Shown here piece after piece: positions 27,579 through 34,205 of a stretch of 64,000 bases of DNA. Each line of letters starts with the position of its first letter. Positions within the stretch are counted from its first letter, which is position 1. The stretch spans positions 186,001 to 250,000 of the forward strand of contig CAVRVW010000012.1 in assembly GCA_963724695.1 (NCBI GenBank), read 5' to 3'. This stretch comes from CAVQFD01 sp963724695. GTDB lineage: Bacteria; Acidobacteriota; Vicinamibacteria; Vicinamibacterales; CAVVIG01. The notes under the pieces were generated by a model. It was not told the origin of the DNA and made no database searches. It saw only the letters and a program-made list of their open reading frames with translations. The translations under genes and the position numbers were made by a program.

Positions 27579-28834
27579 GAGGCGGGCTCGCCTTCGACCG
27601 CCGGCACTTTCTCCGCGCGCATGAGGCGCACTTTGTGGATGCGGCGCCGCTCGACCTCCAGCACTTCGATGTGGAGCCCGTCCACTTCGAACCGCTCGCC
27701 GACGGCCGGCACCCTGCCGATGTGCGTCAGCAGGTAGCCACCGACAGTCTCGAACCCTTCACGCTCGACGTGCACGCCGAGCCGCTGCCCCACCTGGTCG
27801 ATGTCCACCTTGCCGTTGAACGTGTACCGGCCGTCCCCCTCGTCCACGATCGGCTCCGTCTCGACGTCGTACTCGTCTCGAATCTCGCCGACGATCTCCT
27901 CGAGCAGGTCCTCGATGGTCACGAGCCCCGCCGTCCCTCCGTACTCGTCGACCACGATCGCGATCTGCGTCTGCTGGCGCTGGAACTGCTTCAGCAGTTC
28001 GGGCACGCGCTTGCTCTCGGGCACCACGGCCGCGGGCCGGAGCAGCGGCGTGATGGGCCTCGTCTCGTCCACGACATCCAGGCCGACGAGGTCCTTGACG
28101 AACACGAACCCCGCGATGTTGTCGAGGCTCTCCTTGAACACTGGAAACCGCGAATACTCCTGCTCGCGGAACAGCACGCGGAGGTCGCCAATCGTCGCCG
28201 CCTCAGGCAGGGCGACGATGTCGAGCCGTGGTGTCATCACCTCGCGGACGAGCGTGTCGCCGAAATCCACGATGCTCTGGAGCAGGCGCCGCTCCTCGCC
28301 CTCGATGATCCCTTCCTCCTCGCCGGTCTTGAGATAGGCCGCTGTCGCCTCTTCCGCTTCCTCGGACGTCTCGTCGTTCGCCGGGCCGGCGTGCGGGCGC
28401 CGCGACGGCACCACGGACCGCGTGGTCCAGCGTGTGAGCGGGCCGAGCACCCGGGCGACGGGGCTGAAGGACGGCAGCAGGATCTCGAGCGCCCTCTCGG
28501 GATCCCGGCCGACAATCAGCAGGGGCAGGAGGAGTTCACAGATAACGACGAAGCCCGCGACGCTCAGGATCACCAGCGACAGGCCTCCGGCGCGCTGGGC
28601 GCCGATGGCGTTGGCGAGGAGTGCCGTGGCAGTCGCGTTGATGATGCCGAGGAGCAACCGGACCGGGACGAAGAGGAGGACCGGGTCGTCCAGATAACCA
28701 GCCAGGGCGCCGGGGCGGCCGCTCCGCTCCGCCGTCAGGCGCAGCGACAGCCGCATGAGCGCGCTGAAGGCGGCTTCGATGGCGCCGAGATACACGGCGG
28801 CGCACCCGAGCAGGAAGATGGAGAGCGGTATCAC
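27575..28834 (-). CDS. HlyC/CorC-family (TlyC-like) membrane protein with CBS pair
   Basis: 419 residues. An N-terminal DUF21-type membrane region of about four hydrophobic segments (1-150) is followed by a CBS pair beginning VREVMTPRLDIVALPEAATIGDLRVLFREQEYSRFPVF. It contains VIVVDEYGGTAGLVTIEDLLEEIVGEIRDEYD and ends in the CorC_HlyC domain. The family is implicated in Mg2+ homeostasis or export. It lies between ybeY and era with 4-nt overlaps on both sides. Confidence 0.92.
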   Translation of the reverse strand: MIPLSIFLLGCAAVYLGAIEAAFSALMRLSLRLTAERSGRPGALAGYLDDPVLLFVPVRLLLGIINATATALLANAIGAQRAGGLSLVILSVAGFVVICELLLPLLIVGRDPERALEILLPSFSPVARVLGPLTRWTTRSVVPSRRPHAGPANDETSEEAEEATAAYLKTGEEEGIIEGEERRLLQSIVDFGDTLVREVMTPRLDIVALPEAATIGDLRVLFREQEYSRFPVFKESLDNIAGFVFVKDLVGLDVVDETRPITPLLRPAAVVPESKRVPELLKQFQRQQTQIAIVVDEYGGTAGLVTIEDLLEEIVGEIRDEYDVETEPIVDEGDGRYTFNGKVDIDQVGQRLGVHVEREGFETVGGYLLTHIGRVPAVGERFEVDGLHIEVLEVERRRIHKVRLMRAEKVPAVEGEPAS

Positions 28835-29382
28835 TCGCGGGCCCGCCCCCGGGCCGCACGCTCGAGGAGCGCCTCGCGCAGGCCGCCCTTTGTCCTCAGA
28901 CGCCGCTCGACCCGCGCCATTGCTCCCTCATCGCGCTCGTGATCGTAACCGAGAAGGTGCAGCAGCCCGTGCAGAGCCAGCACCTTGAGCTCGTCGCGCT
29001 CCGAATGCCCGGCCTCGCGCGCCTGCCGCCGGGCCACACCCCGCGCGATCACGATATCACCGAGAAAAATGGGGTCGGGTATGGATTTTCCGGTAGTCCC
29101 AGGAAAATCCTTACCCGACCCCATTTTTGCAGTCGGAAACGACAGCACGTCGGTGGCACGATCCAGGCCGCGGTACGTGCGGTTGAGCGCGCGGACCCTG
29201 GCGTCGCTGACGATCGCCAGGCTGACGACCCCTCGCGCACGCCGCGGCGCCACACCAACGAGCCAGCGGCCGAGGCCGCGGGTGGACTGCCCCTCCGCGG
29301 CGGAGACATCGACCCGGATCGCCGGACCGATCGCGCGAGTCCTTGCGCGCACGCGAACGGGACGTTGGTCGCCAGGCCCCAT
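28831..29382 (-). CDS. ybeY: Endoribonuclease YbeY with in-frame palindrome insert
   Basis: 183-184 residues against the usual 150-165. The zinc site HGLLHLLGYDHERD (H-x3-H-x5-H) and RATDVLSFPT are present. It matures 16S rRNA 3' ends and acts in ribosome quality control. Between VLSFPT and the conserved GDIVIARG lies AKMGSGKDFPGTTGKSIPDP, encoded by a 64-bp palindrome (29065-29128). Family members have only a short variable loop there. The frame stays open through it. Start: ATG 29382 (TGATG junction with phoH) or GTG 29385. Confidence 0.95.
   Translation of the reverse strand: MGPGDQRPVRVRARTRAIGPAIRVDVSAAEGQSTRGLGRWLVGVAPRRARGVVSLAIVSDARVRALNRTYRGLDRATDVLSFPTAKMGSGKDFPGTTGKSIPDPIFLGDIVIARGVARRQAREAGHSERDELKVLALHGLLHLLGYDHERDEGAMARVERRLRTKGGLREALLERAARGRARE
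29065..29128. repeat. 64-bp near-perfect palindrome inside ybeY
   Basis: The left arm 29065-29091 begins AAAAATGGGGTCGGGTAT and ends GATTTTCC. The right arm 29102-29128 is its reverse complement with one mismatch in 27, and the loop is 10 nt (GGTAGTCCCA). No second copy occurs in this window. It has the architecture of REP/RAYT-type or Rickettsia-palindrome-type elements, here embedded in frame within a coding sequence. Confidence 0.9.
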
Positions 29383-30362
29383 CACGATGTCGTGCGCGGC
29401 CTCGCAGACGCCGCATTGTTCCCGTTCGAAAACGCCTCGTACGCCTTCACGATGTGCTGCACGAGCTTGTGCCGCACGACGTCACGGTCGTCGAAATACA
29501 CGAACGAGATCCCGTCGATGCCGCTGACGACCTTCATCGCTTCGACCAGGCCGGACGTCCGCCCCGCAGGAAGATCGATCTGCGTCACGTCCCCGGTAAT
29601 CACGGCCTTGGCGCCAAAGCCGAGACGGGTCAGAAACATCTTCATCTGCTCGGTCGTCGTGTTCTGCGCCTCGTCCAGGATGACGAAGGAATCGTTCAGC
29701 GTCCGTCCGCGCATGAAGGCAATGGGGGCAATCTCAATCGTGCCGCGCTCGAGGTAGCGCGCCACCCGATCGACATCGAGCATGTCGTACAAGGCGTCGT
29801 AGAGCGGCCGCAAATAGGGGTTGACCTTCTCCTGAAGATCGCCGGGCAGGAACCCGAGCTTCTCTCCCGCCTCGACCGCCGGGCGCGCCAGGATGATGCG
29901 GCTCACCTTCTTGGCGACCAGGAACGACACGGCCTGGGCCATCGCGAGATACGTCTTGCCGGTGCCAGCAGGACCGATACCGAAGACGATGTCGTGTGCT
30001 TCGATGGCATCCAGATAGCGGCGCTGGTTGACGGTCTTCGGCGAGACCCGTCGCTTCCCCGCCGCGGTCAGGCTGCCTTTGAGGAAATGCTCGCGGAGAT
30101 CGACCGATTGATCCTGGGCAACCAGATCCGACGCCGTCCTGACATCCGCGTTCGACAGCTTGTATCCGTCCTTGAGCAGCGACGTCAGCTGGCCCACGAT
30201 CAGATCCACCCGGTCGGGACCGGGACCCTCTCCGTCCACGACGAGCTCGTGGCCCTGGGTCCGGATCCGCACGTTGAAAAGCGATTCGAGGTGCTTGAGG
30301 TTCTCGTCGTAGGACCCGAAAAGGGTCTCGACGCCGGCCTCGGGAACACTGATACGTTTCAT
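29382..30362 (-). CDS. phoH: PhoH-family ATPase
   Basis: 326 residues. An N-terminal KH-like region (LESLFNVRIRTQGHELVVDG) is followed by the PhoH P-loop domain: KTVNQRRYLDAIEAHDIVFGIGPAGTGKTYLAMA, RPAVEAGEKLGFLPGDLQEKVNPYLRPLYD, DEAQNTTTEQMKMFLTR and VITGDVTQIDLP. It is an RNA-linked ATPase/helicase-like protein that is very often next to ybeY, as here. ATG 30362 is preferred over the adjacent TTG. Confidence 0.95.
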   Translation of the reverse strand: MKRISVPEAGVETLFGSYDENLKHLESLFNVRIRTQGHELVVDGEGPGPDRVDLIVGQLTSLLKDGYKLSNADVRTASDLVAQDQSVDLREHFLKGSLTAAGKRRVSPKTVNQRRYLDAIEAHDIVFGIGPAGTGKTYLAMAQAVSFLVAKKVSRIILARPAVEAGEKLGFLPGDLQEKVNPYLRPLYDALYDMLDVDRVARYLERGTIEIAPIAFMRGRTLNDSFVILDEAQNTTTEQMKMFLTRLGFGAKAVITGDVTQIDLPAGRTSGLVEAMKVVSGIDGISFVYFDDRDVVRHKLVQHIVKAYEAFSNGNNAASARPRTTS

Positions 30363-30426
30363 CAAGATGGCCGGAGGCCCCCGTTCCCCGGGTGTATCTC
30401 CTTACGATACAGAGACTTAGCCGCTA

Positions 30427-30435
30427 ATTATAGCA
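30427..30435 (-). promoter_or_regulatory. Extended -10 TGC-TATAAT for the phoH operon
   Basis: The minus strand reads TGCTATAAT across the last codon and TAA stop of aspS. It leaves a leader of about 64 nt to the phoH ATG at 30362. It is the best match to the extended -10 consensus in the window and would let the phoH-ybeY-tlyC-era unit be transcribed apart from aspS. Confidence 0.6.
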
Positions 30436-32203
30436 GCCGCTCGCCCTGCGTCCGCAAGTGCAGTTCCCTCAACTGTTTGGCGTCGACCGGCGAGGGCGCT
30501 CCCGACATGAGGTCCACGGCATTGGCGGTCTTCGGAAACGCGATGACTTCACGGATTGACGCTTCGCCCGCCAGAATTGCCACGATGCGGTCGAGCCCCA
30601 GGGCGATGCCACCATGAGGCGGAGTCCCGTACTCGAGCGCCTCCAGGAAGAAGCCGAACCGCGCCCTGGCCTCTTCGTCGCTGATGCCGAGGCGCCGGAA
30701 CATCCGGGCCTGCAGGCTGGCATCGTGGATACGGATGCTGCCGCCGCCGATCTCGCTGCCGTTCAAGACCAGGTCGTAGGCCTTTGCGCGCACCGCGCCC
30801 GGCTCGGTCTCGAGGCGATCGATGTCTGCATCGGCGGGTGACGTGAACGGATGGTGCATCGAGAACCACCGCTGCTCGTCGCCGCTCCACTCGAGCAGCG
30901 GGAAGTCCGTCACCCAGAGCAGCTCGTATGCATCGGCATCGAGCAGGCCATCCTTCTTCGCGATGAGGAGGCGCAGCTGTCCGAGCAGCTTGGAGACCGC
31001 CTCGGGCTGTCCGCCGGCCAGGAGCACCAGGTCGTCGCCTGAGGCGCCCATTTCTTGAATCGCGGCGCGCAGCGTGGATTCCGACAGGGCCTTGACCGAG
31101 CTCGTCGGCGGCTCGCCAGGCCGAACCCAGATCAGCCCGCCGAAGCCGATCTGTTTAGCCTGGTCCACGAGCGAGTCGATTTGACTGCGCGTATACGCGT
31201 TCCCGCCTGGAACCGCGAAGCCGCGAATGGCGCCACCCTCGGCAACGATCTGCTTGAAGACGCGGAACTCCGAGTCCTTGAAGATCCCGGAGACGTCTGC
31301 GATCGGCAGCCCACACCTGAGATCAGGCTTGTCCGATCCGTATTTCGCGATCGCCTCGGCGTAGGGCAGGCGCCTGAAGGGCCCGGAGATCGTTCGCCCC
31401 ACTTCGTTGAAGATGCCCCCGATTAAGGGCTCGATCAGGCCGTAGACCAGCGCCTCGGACGCGAAGGACATCTCGACGTCGATCTGCGTGAACTCGAGCT
31501 GACGGTCGGCGCGCTGGTCCTCGTCGCGAAAGCACCGGGTGATCTGAAAGTAGCGGTCCGTGCCGGCGATCATCAGGATTTGCTTGAAGATCTGCGGCGA
31601 CTGCGGCAGCGCGTAGAACTCGCCCGGGTGCACACGGCTCGGCACCAGGAAGTCGCGCGCCCCCTCGGGCGTCGACTTGGTGAGGATTGGCGTTTCGATC
31701 TCCCAGAAGCCATGCGCATCGAAATGCTTCCGCACCATCAGCGCAATCCGGTGTCGCAGGCCCAGGTTGGACTGCAGGCGTGTGCGACGCAAATCCAGGT
31801 ATCGATACTTGAGCCGCACGTCCTCGGAGACCGGCGAGTCGTCTGCAATTTGAAACGGTGGCGTCTTCGCTTCGTTCAGCAGGCGAATCGACGTGGCGAC
31901 GACCTCGACCTCACCGGTTTCAAGCTTGGGGTTCACCGTCTCGGCCGACCGGCGCTGCACCTTGCCCGACACGCCGATGACCCACTCGGAGCGCAGTCGC
32001 TTCGCCGCGGTCAACAGCGGGCCTTCGTCCCTCACGACCACCTGTGAGACACCGGCGCGATCGCGAATGTCGACAAAGAGCACCCCGCCCAGATCCCGGA
32101 CGCGATGGACCCATCCGAGAAGCACGACGGAGCTGCCGACGTCGGCGGCGCGAAGAGCGCCGCAGGTATGCGTACGAACGAGGTCGCCTAACGGTTCAAT
32201 CAT
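30428..32203 (-). CDS. aspS: Aspartyl-tRNA synthetase
   Basis: 591 residues, bacterial-type AspRS with an OB-fold anticodon domain (VVLLGWVHRVRDLGGVLFVDIRDRAG). Class II motif 2 is FYALPQSPQIFKQILMIAGTDRYFQITRCFRDEDQRADRQLEFTQIDVEMSF. A GAD insertion runs around FRVFKQIVAEGGAIRGFAVPG, and motif 3 is GIALGLDRIVAILAGEASIREVIAFPK. It charges tRNA-Asp, and possibly tRNA-Asn; gatCAB is not visible here. The TAA stop is part of the phoH promoter. Confidence 0.97.
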   Translation of the reverse strand: MIEPLGDLVRTHTCGALRAADVGSSVVLLGWVHRVRDLGGVLFVDIRDRAGVSQVVVRDEGPLLTAAKRLRSEWVIGVSGKVQRRSAETVNPKLETGEVEVVATSIRLLNEAKTPPFQIADDSPVSEDVRLKYRYLDLRRTRLQSNLGLRHRIALMVRKHFDAHGFWEIETPILTKSTPEGARDFLVPSRVHPGEFYALPQSPQIFKQILMIAGTDRYFQITRCFRDEDQRADRQLEFTQIDVEMSFASEALVYGLIEPLIGGIFNEVGRTISGPFRRLPYAEAIAKYGSDKPDLRCGLPIADVSGIFKDSEFRVFKQIVAEGGAIRGFAVPGGNAYTRSQIDSLVDQAKQIGFGGLIWVRPGEPPTSSVKALSESTLRAAIQEMGASGDDLVLLAGGQPEAVSKLLGQLRLLIAKKDGLLDADAYELLWVTDFPLLEWSGDEQRWFSMHHPFTSPADADIDRLETEPGAVRAKAYDLVLNGSEIGGGSIRIHDASLQARMFRRLGISDEEARARFGFFLEALEYGTPPHGGIALGLDRIVAILAGEASIREVIAFPKTANAVDLMSGAPSPVDAKQLRELHLRTQGERLL

Positions 32204-32260
32204 TCAGCACTCAGCACTTAGCAATCCAGTCGCAATCAGCAATCAGCAATCAGCAATTCT
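32204..32260. repeat. Family C tandem word (GCAATCA) between hisS and aspS
   Basis: The spacer reads CAGCACTCAGCACTTAGCAATCC and then three head-to-tail copies of the 7-nt word AATCAGC. The same array brackets the four-helix-bundle gene at 42166-42668. It fills the entire hisS-aspS intercistronic gap. Confidence 0.8.
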
Positions 32261-33605
32261 ATGGGTCTATCCTGACTCGTTTCGCTATCCAGCTCGCCGC
32301 CGTGGCCCGCGGCGCGCGTTCCTGCTCGCGTGTCTGCAGGTCCCTGACGGTGACTTCTCCCGTGGCGCGCTCGTCACCACCCAGAATCGCCAGGACGGGC
32401 ACGCCGCGGCCTCCGGCGTATTTCAACGGTTTCTCGAGCTTGCGCCCCACTTCGGGGTAAATGTCCACCCTGAGCCGTTCGCCGCGCAACTCCGCCGCGA
32501 GCGCCAGCGCTTCGGGCTGCGCCTCGTCATCGAGGCAGGCGATCATGACATCCACGGCTCCGCGCGAGACCTTCGCGGGGAACATCCCCCGCTCGGTCAT
32601 GACGACAATGATCCGCTCGAGCCCGAGCGAGAACCCGCAGGCCGGCACGTCGCGTCCGAGGAACATTCCCACCAGGTTGTCGTAGCGCCCGCCGCCGCCG
32701 AGGCTGCCGGCCAGGTCCGGCACCGCGATCTCCATGATGGCGCCCGTGTAGTATGACAGGCCGCGCGCCAGGCTCGGGTCCACCCGGATCCGCGCGCGTG
32801 CAGGCGTCGGTCCGGCGAGCGTGAGGATCTCGCGCAGATTGGCGACACCCGCCATTCCCATTTCGTGTCCGGCGAGAATCGACTCCAGCCGGCCAATCGC
32901 GTCCCCGCCGTCGCCGTCAGGTGCGAAAAACTCCAGGCAGCGGGCCGCCGCATTCGGCGGGACTCCGCGCGCGGCCAGCTCCTCGCTCACTTTGCCGGCG
33001 CCAATCTTGTCGAGCTTGTCCAGCGCCACCAGAGCATCGCCCGCGAGTCCGGCAGGCACGCCCGCCACCTCCAGCAGGCCGCTGAGCGCACGGCGATGGT
33101 TCAGGCGGACCACGAAGTTATCGAAGCCAAGCCGCGACAGCACTTCGGTCACCGCTGCCAGCACGTCGGCCTCGACAACCGCGGAGGTCGAGCCCACGGC
33201 GTCGATATCGCACTGGTAGAACTCGCGAAAGCGGCCGCGGGCAGGCCGATCCGCGCGCCACACCGGCTGGATCTGGTAGCGCTTGAAAAACCGCGGCAGC
33301 TCGTTCTGGTACTGCGCCACTACACGCGCGAGCGGCACTGTCAGATCGTACCGGAGCGCGAGGTCGGCTTCGCCGGTCTTCTCGTGCTCTCCCCTCCGCA
33401 GGATCTTGAAAATGAGCTGGTTGCCTTCCTCCCCGTACTTGCCGAGCAGCGTCTCGATGTTCTCAAAGGCCGGCGTTTCGAGGGGCTCGAACCCGTGCTG
33501 CTCGTAGACGCCTCGCACCACCCGCATCACGTGCTCGCGCCGGCGCACGTCATCGGGCAGGAAATCCCGGGTCCCGGCGGGGGGCTTGGTGGAGGTGGTG
33601 GTCAC
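32259..33605 (-). CDS. hisS: Histidyl-tRNA synthetase
   Basis: 448 residues. It starts GTG at 33605, overlapping the carbonic-anhydrase-like stop (GTGA), and reads PPAGTRDFLPDDVRRREHV. Class II motif 2 region YDLTVPLARVVAQ, FYQCDIDAVG, histidine A region RGLSYYTGAIMEI, GGRYDNLVGMFLG, and motif 3 ACGFSLGLERII. A C-terminal anticodon-binding domain has the GGRGVPVLAILGGDERATGEVTVRDL block. Confidence 0.96.
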   Translation of the reverse strand: MTTTSTKPPAGTRDFLPDDVRRREHVMRVVRGVYEQHGFEPLETPAFENIETLLGKYGEEGNQLIFKILRRGEHEKTGEADLALRYDLTVPLARVVAQYQNELPRFFKRYQIQPVWRADRPARGRFREFYQCDIDAVGSTSAVVEADVLAAVTEVLSRLGFDNFVVRLNHRRALSGLLEVAGVPAGLAGDALVALDKLDKIGAGKVSEELAARGVPPNAAARCLEFFAPDGDGGDAIGRLESILAGHEMGMAGVANLREILTLAGPTPARARIRVDPSLARGLSYYTGAIMEIAVPDLAGSLGGGGRYDNLVGMFLGRDVPACGFSLGLERIIVVMTERGMFPAKVSRGAVDVMIACLDDEAQPEALALAAELRGERLRVDIYPEVGRKLEKPLKYAGGRGVPVLAILGGDERATGEVTVRDLQTREQERAPRATAASWIAKRVRIDP

Positions 33606-34120
33606 CGACTGCCGGCCTGCATGTAGTCGAGCCGATAGGTCACGTAACGGTCGGCGTACATCTGAATCTCGTCGACTTCGGCATCGGTGAGCGAGCGCTT
33701 CACCTTGCCGGGGCTGCCCATGACCAGGGACCGCGGCGGGACGTCCATCCCCTCGACGACGAGCGTGCCGGCCGCGACAATGGACCCGGTCCCGATCCGG
33801 CACCCGTTCAACAGCGTGGCGCGCATGCCGATGAGGCACCGATCCTCGATGGCGCACCCGTGGATCATCGCGGCATGCCCCACCGTCACATCGTCGCCGA
33901 TGGTGGTCGGATGGGTGTCCTTCATGACGTGCACGATGGTCCCGTCCTGCACGTTCGAGCGACGGCCGATACGGATCGAGTGGACGTCGCCCCGGATGAC
34001 GACCGTCATCCAGACGCTGGATTCCTCGCCGATTTCCACGTCACCGATGACTTGTGCGCTGTCGTCGATATAGGCGGTCGGGTGAATGCGGGGCAAGCGC
34101 CCGCGGTGCGGCCGAAGCAT
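33602..34120 (-). CDS. Gamma carbonic anhydrase-family protein (YrdA/PaaY type)
   Basis: 172 residues forming a left-handed beta helix of hexapeptide repeats: YIDDSAQVIGDVEIGEESSVWMTVVIRGDVHSIRIGRRSNVQDG. The three zinc His are in IVHVMKDTHPTTIG and VTVGHAAMIHGC. It ends with a C-terminal helix. These trimers may be carbonic anhydrases, though many family members are inactive in assay. A TATAAT lies 9 nt before the ATG. Confidence 0.9.
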   Translation of the reverse strand: MLRPHRGRLPRIHPTAYIDDSAQVIGDVEIGEESSVWMTVVIRGDVHSIRIGRRSNVQDGTIVHVMKDTHPTTIGDDVTVGHAAMIHGCAIEDRCLIGMRATLLNGCRIGTGSIVAAGTLVVEGMDVPPRSLVMGSPGKVKRSLTDAEVDEIQMYADRYVTYRLDYMQAGSR

Positions 34121-34129
34121 TCGGGGACG

Positions 34130-34135
34130 ATTATA
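34130..34135 (-). promoter_or_regulatory. -10 box TATAAT 9 nt before the gamma-CA gene
   Basis: Minus-strand TATAAT at 34135-34130 is followed by 9 nt and the ATG at 34120. The spacing predicts a transcript starting at or within a few bases of the start codon. Confidence 0.5.
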
Positions 34136-34170
34136 CCCGCCTGCCCCGACACGTCCGGGCGGAAGCGGCG

Positions 34171-34192
34171 GCCGGGCTCAGAAGAGCCCGGC
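34171..34192 (-). terminator. Perfect hairpin after the octaheme cytochrome gene
   Basis: GCCGGGCTC, a 4-nt loop AGAA, then GAGCCCGGC: a 9-bp GC-rich stem 14 nt after the end of the cytochrome operon. There is no U-tract, so it may protect the 3' end or assist Rho-dependent termination. Confidence 0.55.
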
Positions 34193-34205
34193 GCGTAGAA
34201 CGCGT

